Below are positions 1-7,905 of a stretch of 51,305 nucleotides of DNA, one piece after another (positions within the stretch are counted from its first letter, which is position 1; the number at the start of each line of letters is the position of its first letter). This stretch comes from Chitinophagaceae bacterium. Its GTDB lineage: Bacteria > Bacteroidota > Bacteroidia > Chitinophagales > Chitinophagaceae. The stretch is taken from positions 1 through 51,305 of the forward strand of contig JANWIY010000038.1 of assembly GCA_025449645.1 (NCBI GenBank), given 5' to 3'. Both the position numbers and the translations under genes were made by a program. The notes under the pieces are model-generated. The model was not told where the DNA came from, did not search any database, and saw nothing but the letters and a program-made list of their open reading frames with translations.

Positions 1-318
1 CACTTCCGGAATCTCCTTTTCAAGATCGTCCCGGTACCGCTGACTCAGGCATCCTGTAACGTATATTTTATCAAGCCTGCCTTTCTTTTTTAATGCAACC
101 TGCTCAATGATGGCATTCACGGATTCTTCTTTGGCTTTATCAATAAAGCCGCAGGTGTTCACCACAACTATATTGTGATCCTTTCTGTCATTTTCATGAA
201 CAACATCAATCTGGTTGGCCCGAAGCTGACCGCTAAGCACCTCACTATCCACCATATTCTTACTGCATCCCAGGGTGATGATATTCACTTTATCCCTCCG
301 GATGGTTTTTGTTTTCAT
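1..318 (-). CDS. rimO: Ribosomal protein S12 methylthiotransferase RimO, N-terminal part (gene continues beyond the window start)
   Basis: Radical-SAM methylthiotransferase that adds a methylthio group to the conserved aspartate of ribosomal protein S12. Only the first 106 codons are in the window. They form the UPF0004 N-terminal domain, with IITLGCSKNMVDSEVL near residues 13-28 and its three cysteines in the contexts TLGCSKN, NTCGF and TGCLSQ. In the family these ligate the auxiliary [4Fe-4S] cluster. The SKNMVDSE wording after the first cysteine favours RimO over MiaB. The radical-SAM CxxxCxxC and TRAM domains would lie outside. The start is the ATG at 318, just downstream of a -7-like box. 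In many Bacteroidota rimO follows ftsY directly; here nhaA lies between them on the other strand. Confidence 0.93.
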   Translation of the reverse strand, partial: MKTKTIRRDKVNIITLGCSKNMVDSEVLSGQLRANQIDVVHENDRKDHNIVVVNTCGFIDKAKEESVNAIIEQVALKKKGRLDKIYVTGCLSQRYRDDLEKEIPEV

Positions 319-324
319 GCGCGG

Positions 325-332
325 CAAAGGTA
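325..332 (-). promoter_or_regulatory. Bacteroidota-type -7 box (TACCTTTG) directly upstream of rimO
   Basis: Read on the minus strand, TACCTTTG matches the TAnnTTTG consensus exactly and ends six bases before the rimO ATG. Initiation a few bases downstream of the box would give an almost leaderless mRNA. I see no TTG at the usual 19-21 base distance, so this is a partial match only. Confidence 0.4.
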
Positions 333-361
333 GGTAGATTAGGTTGAACGCTGAGGGTGCC

Positions 362-433
362 GTTGATGGTTGATAGTTGATGGTGGATGGGGTTTGAATG
401 TGAATTCGCATATGGGAGCCATCAATTATAAAC
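362..433. repeat. Degraded copy of palindromic repeat family A
   Basis: The left arm starts GTTGATGGTTGATAG, the apex is TGTGAATTCGCA and the right arm is CCATCAATTATAAAC. These correspond to the intact copy at 12273-12346 (apex TGTGAAGTCGCA, right arm CCATCAACCATAAAC), but the arms no longer pair over their full length. It lies between the divergent rimO and nhaA genes. Confidence 0.6.
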
Positions 434-463
434 AATGAGTATCTTGGGATCCGAATATTATCA

Positions 464-1636
464 ATGGCCGGTTTATTCATAAAATTCTTCAACAGTGAAA
501 AAGCGGGGGGACTCATCCTGATCCTTTGCACAGTGGTTTCTATGGTCCTCGCGAATTCGCCTGCCGGCGCCGGATATGTTCATTTCTGGCATCAGAACGC
601 CGCGATTCAGGTAGCCGACTTAAATATACCCTTCAGGATTGAAGAATGGATCAACGACGGCCTTATGGCTGTTTTCTTTTTACTGGTTGGACTGGAAATA
701 GAAAGAGAACTATATATCGGCGAATTGTCCGAGTTCAAAAATGCAATCCTGCCCATGGTAGCCGCAATCGGAGGTATGGCCGTGCCAGCAGGGATTCATT
801 TTATTTTCAACCACGGTACCCCTCAACAGTCAGGCATCGGAATTCCCATGGCTACTGATATTGCTTTTTCCCTGGGCGTTTTATCCTTGCTGGGGAGCCG
901 CATACCACTTTCATTAAAAATATTTTTAACGGCCCTGGCTATCATCGATGACCTGGGCGCGGTGATTATCATTGCTATATTTTATACGCATTCATTTAGC
1001 GCTTTCTATTTGCTTCTTGCACTCGCCTTATTCGCCATCCTTATTTTCCTGAACAGGTTAAAGGTTTTCTCTTTATGGGTATATCTGCCCGCAGGAATTT
1101 TTCTCTGGTATTTTTTGTACCGTTCGGGTGTGCATCCCACCCTAAGCGGCATCCTGCTGGCCTTTGCCGTTCCCTTCAGGAAAAACCTGGTAAATCAGCC
1201 TTCTGCAATTTTGCAACATGCATTACATCTGCCAGTCAATTTTTTTATTATTCCTCTTTTTGCTCTTGCAAATACCGCCATTCATCTTCCGACCGGATGG
1301 TATTCAGATATCCTGAGTCCCAACAGTGCGGGCATTGCAGCAGGATTACTGATCGGAAAACCTTTAGGCATCGTTGGCTTCACCTTGCTTACTGTTGCAT
1401 TCGGGTTTGCAAAATTACCGCAGGGAATGAATAAAATGAATCTGGCGGGCATGGGATTACTTGCAGGGATAGGATTTACCATGTCAATTTTTTTCAGCAA
1501 CCTGGCGTTTAGTGCGGCCCCGGATGAAATTCAAAGCTCGAAAGTGGCCGTACTGCTGGCATCGTTTCTGGCAGCCATCCTGGGATGGATATTCTTGAAG
1601 AAAGCTACTCCTCAGGCTAGTCCTTCCAGCCGTTAG
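464..1636 (+). CDS. nhaA: Na+/H+ antiporter NhaA
   Basis: Inner-membrane antiporter that exports Na+ (or Li+) in exchange for protons, used in pH and sodium homeostasis. The 390 residues match the usual NhaA length and are hydrophobic throughout, consistent with about 12 membrane segments. Landmarks are GLMAVFFLLVGLEIERE (66-82), ATD with D132, the ion-binding pair D162/D163 in AIIDDLG, and K299 in LIGKPLG. These correspond to E. coli D133, D163/D164 and K300. The ATG at 464 gives a normal N-terminus; an ATG at 435 is out of frame. The 3' end overlaps the convergent ftsY by 20 bases. The gene separates ftsY from rimO, so it looks like an insertion into a conserved cluster. Confidence 0.97.
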   Translation: MAGLFIKFFNSEKAGGLILILCTVVSMVLANSPAGAGYVHFWHQNAAIQVADLNIPFRIEEWINDGLMAVFFLLVGLEIERELYIGELSEFKNAILPMVAAIGGMAVPAGIHFIFNHGTPQQSGIGIPMATDIAFSLGVLSLLGSRIPLSLKIFLTALAIIDDLGAVIIIAIFYTHSFSAFYLLLALALFAILIFLNRLKVFSLWVYLPAGIFLWYFLYRSGVHPTLSGILLAFAVPFRKNLVNQPSAILQHALHLPVNFFIIPLFALANTAIHLPTGWYSDILSPNSAGIAAGLLIGKPLGIVGFTLLTVAFGFAKLPQGMNKMNLAGMGLLAGIGFTMSIFFSNLAFSAAPDEIQSSKVAVLLASFLAAILGWIFLKKATPQASPSSR

Positions 1637-2588
1637 AGTGACTGAAGAGGCTGTCGACAAATTCATGGCTGTCAAATACAAGCAGGTCTTCCATTTTTTC
1701 TCCTGCGCCGATAAATTTTACGGGAATCTTAAAATGGTGGGCGATGGCCAGGACAACACCACCCTTCGCAGTACCATCAAGTTTGGTAATGGCAAGAGCC
1801 GTTACATCTGTGGCGGCCGTAAACTGCCTGGCCTGTTCAAGGGCATTTTGACCGGTGCTTCCATCAAGGACCAGCAAGACTTCATGTGGTGCGTCCGGCA
1901 ATAATTTTTTCATCACACGCTTGATCTTGCTGAGCTCCTCCATCAGGTTTGTTTTGTTGTGCAAACGGCCGGCCGTATCTACAATCACCACGTCTGATCC
2001 TTTAGTAATACCGCTTTGAACGGTATCAAATGCAACAGATGCCGGATCTGCGCCCATACCCTGTTTTACAATGGGTACGCCTACCCTTTCACTCCATATA
2101 TTTAACTGATCCGTAGCGGCCGCTCTGAAGGTATCGGCCGCTCCCAGCAGAACGGAATAGCCGGCTTTCTTGAAGTTATAAGCCAGCTTGCCGATGGTTG
2201 TTGTTTTGCCAGCTCCATTCACTCCCACTACCAGGATCACATAAGGTTTCATCGCGGGCAACTCAAAACTTCTCAAACCCGCTGATCCGCTTTCAGTAAG
2301 AATATTTTCTATTTCCCCCCGCAGGATCCGGTTGAGATCGGTCGTATTAAGGTATTTGTCCTCCCGGACTTTTTTTTCAATGCGCCGGATAATTTCCAGC
2401 GTAGTATCCACACCGACGTCTGCACTCACGAGCGCTTCTTCCAGATTATCCAGCACCTCTTCGTCAACCGTGCTCTTGCCGGCAATGGCCTTGCCAACGC
2501 GTGAAAAAAACCCTTCCTTGGTTTTCTGGAGGCTTTCGTCCAGAGTTTGTTTTTCCTTCTTTCCAAAAAGTTTATCGAAAAAACCCAT
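1617..2588 (-). CDS. ftsY: Signal recognition particle receptor FtsY
   Basis: SRP-family GTPase that docks ribosome-SRP complexes at the inner membrane for co-translational insertion. At 323 residues it is a short FtsY: a basic amphipathic N-terminus (FFDKLFGKKEK), the helical N domain (about 20-105) and the G domain. GTPase motifs are G1 GVNGAGKTT (122-130), the SRP-specific insertion segment ADTFRAAATDQL (151-162), G3 DTAGR (204-208) and G4 TKLDG (268-272) followed by AKGG. It lacks the long acidic A domain of E. coli FtsY, as is usual in this phylum. It is the last gene on this strand of the rpmB-rpmG-DUF4295-ftsY cluster and its end overlaps nhaA. Confidence 0.97.
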   Translation of the reverse strand: MGFFDKLFGKKEKQTLDESLQKTKEGFFSRVGKAIAGKSTVDEEVLDNLEEALVSADVGVDTTLEIIRRIEKKVREDKYLNTTDLNRILRGEIENILTESGSAGLRSFELPAMKPYVILVVGVNGAGKTTTIGKLAYNFKKAGYSVLLGAADTFRAAATDQLNIWSERVGVPIVKQGMGADPASVAFDTVQSGITKGSDVVIVDTAGRLHNKTNLMEELSKIKRVMKKLLPDAPHEVLLVLDGSTGQNALEQARQFTAATDVTALAITKLDGTAKGGVVLAIAHHFKIPVKFIGAGEKMEDLLVFDSHEFVDSLFSHSNGWKD

Positions 2589-2667
2589 TTGTATATTTTT
2601 AAGTCAGGAAAGAAAAAAAGCCGCTCCGGCCAGGAACAGCTTTTTAAAGAAAATTTAACCCTTTACT

Positions 2668-2841
2668 TTATTTCTGGGCAAGGTATTGCCTGATCTTATC
2701 CTTATGGATAATTGCTTCTTTAAATGTATAAGCGCCGGTCTTTTGACTGCGCACTGCCCTGATTACTTTTGTCCAGTTCTTCGCCTCTGCTGCCACACGT
2801 GCATCTTTGGTCTTGATCGCGGTTTTTGCTGCTTTTGCCAT
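2668..2841 (-). CDS. DUF4295 family small basic protein (57 aa)
   Basis: Small, lysine-rich protein. It begins MAKAAKTAIKTKDARVAAEA and has the core KNWTKVIRAVRSQKTGAYTF (residues 21-40), which I recognise as DUF4295, a family largely restricted to Bacteroidota and found beside rpmG and rpmB. The function is unknown. The size, charge and co-location with L28 and L33 suggest a ribosome-associated protein; that is inference. It is preceded by rpmG (98-base gap holding an AT-rich palindromic repeat) and followed by ftsY (79-base gap). The start is the only ATG compatible with the family N-terminus. Confidence 0.85.
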   Translation of the reverse strand: MAKAAKTAIKTKDARVAAEAKNWTKVIRAVRSQKTGAYTFKEAIIHKDKIRQYLAQK

Positions 2842-2842
2842 T

Positions 2843-2938
2843 TTGCTAATTTGTTAATTTGAAAATCTGAAAATGAATCCTAGAATGAATGCTGAGTTAA
2901 TAAATTAGCACATTTTCAAATTTACACATTTTCACATT
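2843..2938. repeat. AT-rich palindromic repeat (family B) between rpmG and the DUF4295 gene
   Basis: The gap consists of short units such as AATTTGAAAAT and AATGTGAAAAT. Its ends pair: TGCTAATTTGTTAA at 2843-2856 and TTAATAAATTAGCA at 2897-2910 are inverted repeats with one mismatch. Units of the same kind recur at 3465-3508, 3769-3812, 48050-48090 and 50635-50695. Confidence 0.6.
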
Positions 2939-2939
2939 C

Positions 2940-3122
2940 TTACTTGATTTCCTTGTGAACAGTCACTTTCTTCAGAATGGGGTTGAACTTTTTCAACTCC
3001 ATTCTTTCAGGTGAATTCTTTTTATTTTTTACCGTAATGTAACGGCTGGTGCCCGGTTTACCGCTGGCTTTGTGCTCGGTACATTCCAGAATTACCTGGA
3101 CCCTGCTGCCTTTCTTTGCCAT
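2940..3122 (-). CDS. rpmG: 50S ribosomal protein L33, zinc-free form
   Basis: Large-subunit ribosomal protein near the E-site tRNA. The 60 residues start [18 protein letters not shown] and contain the family core [20 protein letters not shown]. Only one cysteine is present (ECTEH), so the two CxxC zinc knuckles of C+ paralogues are missing and this is the C- form. It lies 50 bases after rpmB and 98 before the DUF4295 gene, in a Bacteroidota-typical ribosomal cluster. Confidence 0.97.
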   Translation of the reverse strand: MAKKGSRVQVILECTEHKASGKPGTSRYITVKNKKNSPERMELKKFNPILKKVTVHKEIK

Positions 3123-3172
3123 TCCTGCTGAATTTTAAATGTTTTGTCTGCCTCCGCGGCAAATTTAATCAA

Positions 3173-3409
3173 TCAGATTTTTTCCCCCGCTTTCCTTAAC
3201 TCCTTGACGACCGCGTAAAGTCCGCGCTTATTGATGGTCCGGATTCCCTCTGAAGAAAGCTTCAGTGTAATCCATTTGTCCTCTTCAGCAAGGAAAAAAC
3301 GCTTGTGCTGCAGATTGGGTAAAAACCTGCGTTTGGTCTTAATATTGGAGTGAGAAACACTATTTCCTGAAACCGGACGCTTTCCTGTCACCTGACATAC
3401 TCTGGACAT
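3173..3409 (-). CDS. rpmB: 50S ribosomal protein L28
   Basis: Large-subunit ribosomal protein, 78 residues, matching the family length. It begins [20 protein letters not shown] and continues with the L28 hallmark [13 protein letters not shown], ending with [18 protein letters not shown]. The frame is open upstream to 3535, but that extension is AT-repeat sequence without L28 similarity, so the ATG at 3409 is chosen. It is the first gene of the rpmB-rpmG-DUF4295-ftsY unit. I could not find a full TTG-N19-TAnnTTTG promoter upstream; the leader region contains one arm of the 44-bp inverted repeat. Confidence 0.97.
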   Translation of the reverse strand: MSRVCQVTGKRPVSGNSVSHSNIKTKRRFLPNLQHKRFFLAEEDKWITLKLSSEGIRTINKRGLYAVVKELRKAGEKI

Positions 3410-3464
3410 ACCATCGGAATTTTGGACGGCGAAGGTCGGAAAAAATTCGGGAAAAGGGAAAAAT

Positions 3465-3812
3465 AATGTGGAAATGTGAAAATGTGAAAATGAGGAATTT
3501 GAAAATTTAAAAGACCTGAATATTTGATTTTGCAAAGAGGAATTTTTCTTTACAATTTCAAAACCTGCTGATAATCACATCAAATTAGATATATACATAA
3601 TATATAAGAAGGGATAAGATATGCATGATTTCCGCGGACCAAGCCCAGAAAATCAATGCTCCGGGGGCCTCTCATTCAGCATTTCCTAAGCACATACCTC
3701 ATTAAAATTTAAAAAGCCTTCATTCCCAAAAATTACTCAATCATTCTTGTCCGCATTTTCAAATTATCAAATTTTCAAATTCCTCATTTTCACATTTTCA
3801 CATTTCCACATT
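3465..3812. repeat. Perfect 44-bp inverted repeat enclosing 260 bp of non-coding DNA (family B)
   Basis: Bases 3465-3508 and 3769-3812 are exact reverse complements over 44 bases. The arms are built of AATGTGGAA/AATGTGAAA units ending in a less repetitive part (TGAGGAATTTGAAAATTT). The 260-bp interior has no credible ORF and no recognisable RNA. No target-site duplication is obvious and no transposase is near. It fills the 484-bp gap between the divergent rpmB and ppk1 genes. It could be a MITE-like element or two oppositely oriented copies of a dispersed repeat. Confidence 0.75.
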
Positions 3813-3893
3813 TTCACATTAACCTTCCCGAATTAATAATTCCTTAATTTACCATCCCTTTCGCTTTCGATATTTTGCAAAAAAGCGAAGTGA

Positions 3894-6035
3894 ATGGCAA
3901 TTATGAAAAGAAGAACGATTCCGAGGGATATCAGCTGGTTGGCTTTTAACGCAAGGGTATTACAGGAGGCAGCAGACCCTTCGGTTCCGCTGCGCGAAAG
4001 AGTAAAATTCCTTGGCATATTCTCGAATAATCTGGACGAATTTTTCCGGGTAAGAGTGGCAGCCCTAAACCGGATGAAAGAATTCAGCGGCAAAGGCAAG
4101 CTGAACATGCACATGGAGATTGCTCCGGAAAAGATCCTGCATCAAATTCAGGATATTGTTATGGTGCAGCAGGAGCGTTTTGATGAGATATGGAAAAACA
4201 TAAATCTGGAAATGGCGAAAGAAAAAATCTTTCTCATTACCGAAAGAGAGCTCAATAAGGAGCAGCAGAAATTTGTACAGAATTATTTTGAAGAGGAAGC
4301 ACGGGCCAATATCATTCCGCTGATGATTCAGAGCATCCCGCAATTTCCTTATCTGCGTGAAAAGTCCATCTACCTTGGCGTCGTACTCTCCAGAAAGACG
4401 CCCACGACTGAAGAGAAGAAATTTGCTCTGATAGAGATTCCCAGCCGGCTCTTAGGAAGATTTGTTATCCTCCCTTCCCCCAACCCCGATGAGCACCATA
4501 TCATCCTGCTGGAAGACATTATCCGGTATAACCTGAAAAGCATATTTTCTTATTTCGCTTATGAGAGGCACAGATCCTGGGTTTTTAAGGTTACCAAGGA
4601 CGCGGAAATCGATATTGACAATGATTTGTCAACCTCCCTGATAGAAAAAATTGAAAAGGGCCTTAAAAACCGGCGTAAAGGGAAGTTTGTTCGTTTTGTA
4701 TTTGACAAGGAAATGGATCAGGATCTGCTGAATTTTCTGATCAAGGGACTTTCGCTGACAAAAAAAGGAAACGTGATCCCGGGTGGGCGCATCCATAATT
4801 TCCGTCATTTTATGGAGTTTCCAGACGTATTCCCCAGGAAAGGACAGAGGAAGAAACCCTTCCTTCCGCCGCTCCTCGGTAAAAGTCACCGTATCACCGA
4901 TGTAGTGCTTGAGCAAGACCTGATGCTGCATTTCCCTTATCATTCCTTTAATCCGGTGATCGACATGCTTCGTGAAGCCGCTATAGACCCAGACGTCACC
5001 TCCATTAAAATAACCTGCTACCGGCTGGCTCCAAATTCAAAAGTGATCAACGCGCTTATCAATGCCGTAAGGAACGGAAAGCAGGTCACGGCCATGATGG
5101 AATACCGGGCCCGCTTTGATGAAGAAGCCAACCTGGAATGGAAGGAAGGATTGGAGGAGGAGGGCGTTAAAGTGATCGATATTATTCCGAATATGAAAGT
5201 GCATGCAAAACTCTGCGTAATCCGGAAGAAAAGCGGAAAGCGTGCCATTTATTATGGATTCGTAAGCACAGGAAATCTGAATGAAAAAACCGCCACCATG
5301 TATGGAGACCATTGTCTGCTTACCAGCAACAGGAACATCATGGCCGATGTTAACAGGATGTTTAACTACATGGAAAAATGGAAAAACGGCCTTGCTCCAT
5401 TGAAAGCCTGCAAGACGCTTATACCCTGCCCGCTTTTGCTCCGCAAGGAGATCTACCGCATGATCAATTCGGAAATTAAGTCTGTAAAAAATAAAAAAGC
5501 TGCTTCGATCATGCTCAAAATGAATTCTCTTTCCGATGAGGACCTGATTTTTAAATTATATGAAGCAGCGAGGGCAGGCGTAGAGATCAAACTTATTGTA
5601 AGGGGCATATTCTGCATGCTTCCTGAAAATAAAAAATTCAAAAAACCGGTCACGGCCATCAGCATCCTGGATGAGTACCTGGAACATGCGCGGGTTTTCA
5701 TTTTCCATAACCATGGCAAAGAGAAAGTTTATATATCTTCGGCGGACTGGATGGTGCGAAATATGGATCACCGGGTAGAAGCAACCTGCCCCATAACTGA
5801 CTCCGCCATTCGTAAGGAATTAAAAGAAATACTGGACATTCAGCTGGCTGACAATGTAAAAGCACGATGGCTCGATAATGGGCTGCAAAACAAATACAAG
5901 AAAGATCAGTCTAAAAAAATCCGTTCACAGATTGAAATCTATCAATACCTGAATCAAAAAAATATAAGAATCCTGCAGGAAACAGTAGAACCGGGAAACG
6001 TGCCCGCTGCAAGCGATATGCTGATCCGAATTTAA
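3894..6035 (+). CDS. ppk1: Polyphosphate kinase 1
   Basis: Reversibly transfers the gamma-phosphate of ATP to polyphosphate chains. The 713 residues match the PPK1 family (about 690-720). The N domain carries PRDISWLAFNARVLQEA and ERVKFLGIFSNNLDEFF. The C-terminal phospholipase-D-like halves contain the autophosphorylated histidine H437 in MKVHAKLCVI and a second conserved histidine, probably H598 in EYLEHARVFIF, followed by VYISSADWM. The start at 3894 gives MAIMKRR; the ATG at 3903 is an alternative. ppx follows 18 bases after the stop, so the two form an operon for making and degrading polyphosphate. Confidence 0.97.
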   Translation: MAIMKRRTIPRDISWLAFNARVLQEAADPSVPLRERVKFLGIFSNNLDEFFRVRVAALNRMKEFSGKGKLNMHMEIAPEKILHQIQDIVMVQQERFDEIWKNINLEMAKEKIFLITERELNKEQQKFVQNYFEEEARANIIPLMIQSIPQFPYLREKSIYLGVVLSRKTPTTEEKKFALIEIPSRLLGRFVILPSPNPDEHHIILLEDIIRYNLKSIFSYFAYERHRSWVFKVTKDAEIDIDNDLSTSLIEKIEKGLKNRRKGKFVRFVFDKEMDQDLLNFLIKGLSLTKKGNVIPGGRIHNFRHFMEFPDVFPRKGQRKKPFLPPLLGKSHRITDVVLEQDLMLHFPYHSFNPVIDMLREAAIDPDVTSIKITCYRLAPNSKVINALINAVRNGKQVTAMMEYRARFDEEANLEWKEGLEEEGVKVIDIIPNMKVHAKLCVIRKKSGKRAIYYGFVSTGNLNEKTATMYGDHCLLTSNRNIMADVNRMFNYMEKWKNGLAPLKACKTLIPCPLLLRKEIYRMINSEIKSVKNKKAASIMLKMNSLSDEDLIFKLYEAARAGVEIKLIVRGIFCMLPENKKFKKPVTAISILDEYLEHARVFIFHNHGKEKVYISSADWMVRNMDHRVEATCPITDSAIRKELKEILDIQLADNVKARWLDNGLQNKYKKDQSKKIRSQIEIYQYLNQKNIRILQETVEPGNVPAASDMLIRI

Positions 6036-6053
6036 GAAAACTCTTTTTTATAG

Positions 6054-6959
6054 ATGATACTTGGAGCCATAGATATTGGAAGCAATGCAGCCAGGCTACT
6101 GATCACGGAAGTGCTGACAGCTGATAAAAAAGCAGTGTTTGAAAAATTAAATCTCGTACGGGTTCCTCTCCGGCTCGGTTTTGATGTATTTGATAAAAAA
6201 GAAATTTCGCAGGAGAAAACAGCCATGCTTTTAAATACCATACGTTCCTTCAAATATCTGATGGATGCCTATGGAGTGGTTCATTGCAAGGCTGCGGCAA
6301 CTTCCGCCATGCGGGATGCGCGGAACAGCGCTGAAATACTTGAGGCCGTTCAGGCAGCTACTGGAATAAGTATTGAAGTGATCAGCGGCGATGATGAAGC
6401 CGCTTTCATATACGAAAATCATATTGCAGAAAACCTGGATAAGGAAAACGCCTACCTGTATATTGATGTAGGCGGAGGAAGCACGGAACTCACCTGTTTT
6501 GCGGATAACCGGCTCCTGTTCAAAAAATCATTCAATATCGGTACCATCCGCCTGATCAAGAACCAGGTCACGGAAGCACATTGGGATCTGATGAAGGATT
6601 TTCTTAAAAAGGAAATAAAGGGCATGGTCAAACATTTAACGGCGATCGGTTCTGGAGGTAATATCAACAAGGTTTTTTCTTTATCAAAACGCAAGGACGG
6701 AAAACCACTGACCCTCGAATTATTGAAGGATTACTATAAAGAGCTGAATAGCTTTTCTGTTGCCGACCGAATGCGGTTATATAATCTCAAAGAAGACCGG
6801 GCAGATGTAATTGTACCTGCATTGCAGATATACGTAAATGTTATGCGGTGGATCGACGCGCAGGAAATTTTTGTACCAAAAATCGGACTGGCGGACGGTC
6901 TTATCCAGGCGCTCTACAGCGAACTCAATGCCCTCAGACCTGTTGAGCCTGCCATTTGA
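6054..6959 (+). CDS. ppx: Exopolyphosphatase / Ppx-GppA family phosphatase
   Basis: Member of the ASKHA-fold Ppx/GppA family that hydrolyses terminal phosphates of polyphosphate or pppGpp. It starts MILGAIDIGSNAARLLI, the phosphate-1 motif, and carries YLYIDVGGGSTELT, the phosphate-2 motif, near residues 138-151. At 301 residues it has only the two-lobed catalytic core and lacks the HD-like C-terminal domain of long E. coli-type Ppx. The position directly after ppk1 supports a polyphosphate role; a GppA-type activity cannot be excluded from sequence. Confidence 0.92.
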   Translation: MILGAIDIGSNAARLLITEVLTADKKAVFEKLNLVRVPLRLGFDVFDKKEISQEKTAMLLNTIRSFKYLMDAYGVVHCKAAATSAMRDARNSAEILEAVQAATGISIEVISGDDEAAFIYENHIAENLDKENAYLYIDVGGGSTELTCFADNRLLFKKSFNIGTIRLIKNQVTEAHWDLMKDFLKKEIKGMVKHLTAIGSGGNINKVFSLSKRKDGKPLTLELLKDYYKELNSFSVADRMRLYNLKEDRADVIVPALQIYVNVMRWIDAQEIFVPKIGLADGLIQALYSELNALRPVEPAI

Positions 6960-6983
6960 ATGCGAAGACCAAGATATTTCAGT

Positions 6984-7000
6984 CCATTCAGATTGAATGG
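6984..7000 (+). terminator. Short perfect hairpin after ppx
   Basis: CCATTCA-GAT-TGAATGG is a 7-bp perfect stem with a 3-base loop, 24 bases after the ppx stop and before panB. The following sequence (AATTATCTTTATGG) is only moderately T-rich, so this may be a weak terminator, an operator or a processing site. Confidence 0.4.
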
Positions 7001-7031
7001 AATTATCTTTATGGATATAACCTGATACCAG

Positions 7032-7835
7032 ATGGTACCAAAAAAAATCACAACCCATATCCTGCAGAATATGAAATCTGCGGGCGAGAAAATCTCGATG
7101 ATTACCGCCTATGATTTTTCTTTCGCCAAACTATTCGATAAGGCCGGAATCGATGTGATCCTGGTTGGAGACTCGGCTTCAAACGTGATGGCAGGCCATG
7201 AAACCACTTTGCCAATAACGCTTGACCAGATGATCTATCACGCATCCTCCGTTATCCGGGGAGTTGGCCGCTGCCTGGTGATCGTGGACCTGCCATTCGG
7301 GTCTTATCAGTCCAATTCCAAGGAGGCCCTGGTATCTGCCATTCGCATCATGAAAGAAACGGGCGCGCATGGCGTAAAGCTGGAGGGTGGTGAAGAAGTG
7401 ATGGAATCCGTAAAGAGGATACTGGCTGCCGGAGTGCCTGTAATGGGACATCTCGGGCTTACCCCGCAGTCCATCTATAAATTCGGAACCTATACAGTAC
7501 GAGCAAAAGAAGAATCGGAGGCGGCAAAATTAAAATCAGATGCGAAACTGCTTGAGGAAGCCGGATGTTTTGCCGTTGTGCTGGAAAAAATTCCTGCCCT
7601 GTTAGCAAAAGAAGTGGCTGCGAATCTCCATATCCCTGTTATCGGTATCGGCGCAGGAAAATATTGCGATGGCCAGGTGCTTGTCATGCACGATCTGCTC
7701 GGGATCAACACGGAATTCAAACCGCGGTTTCTGAGGCAATACCTGAATCTGAACGAACCTATTACCGCCGCAGTCGGGCAATACATCGAGGATGTAAGAT
7801 CCAACAGTTTTCCAAATGAACAGGAGCAATACTAA
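7032..7835 (+). CDS. panB: 3-methyl-2-oxobutanoate hydroxymethyltransferase (ketopantoate hydroxymethyltransferase)
   Basis: First step of pantothenate synthesis: transfers a hydroxymethyl group from 5,10-methylene-THF to alpha-ketoisovalerate. At 267 residues it is the normal length. Signatures are [17 protein letters not shown] (about 22-38), [18 protein letters not shown] with the metal-binding aspartate, IVDLPFGSY with the second metal ligand, and [20 protein letters not shown] near residues 200-220. The start at 7032 gives MVPKKITTH. No panC or panD is adjacent. A terminator hairpin overlaps its last codons. Confidence 0.97.
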   Translation: MVPKKITTHILQNMKSAGEKISMITAYDFSFAKLFDKAGIDVILVGDSASNVMAGHETTLPITLDQMIYHASSVIRGVGRCLVIVDLPFGSYQSNSKEALVSAIRIMKETGAHGVKLEGGEEVMESVKRILAAGVPVMGHLGLTPQSIYKFGTYTVRAKEESEAAKLKSDAKLLEEAGCFAVVLEKIPALLAKEVAANLHIPVIGIGAGKYCDGQVLVMHDLLGINTEFKPRFLRQYLNLNEPITAAVGQYIEDVRSNSFPNEQEQY

Positions 7836-7853
7836 AGATCGCTCCTGTTTTTG
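7821..7853 (+). terminator. Intrinsic terminator overlapping the panB stop
   Basis: CAGGAGC (7821-7827) pairs perfectly with GCTCCTG (7841-7847), followed by TTTTTG. The panB stop codon TAA (7833-7835) lies in the loop, so the left stem strand is also coding sequence. Confidence 0.85.
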
Positions 7854-7905
7854 TACCTCATTACGCCTCATAGCCCGTTGGATTCGTTTAAATATTTTTA
7901 GAGAA

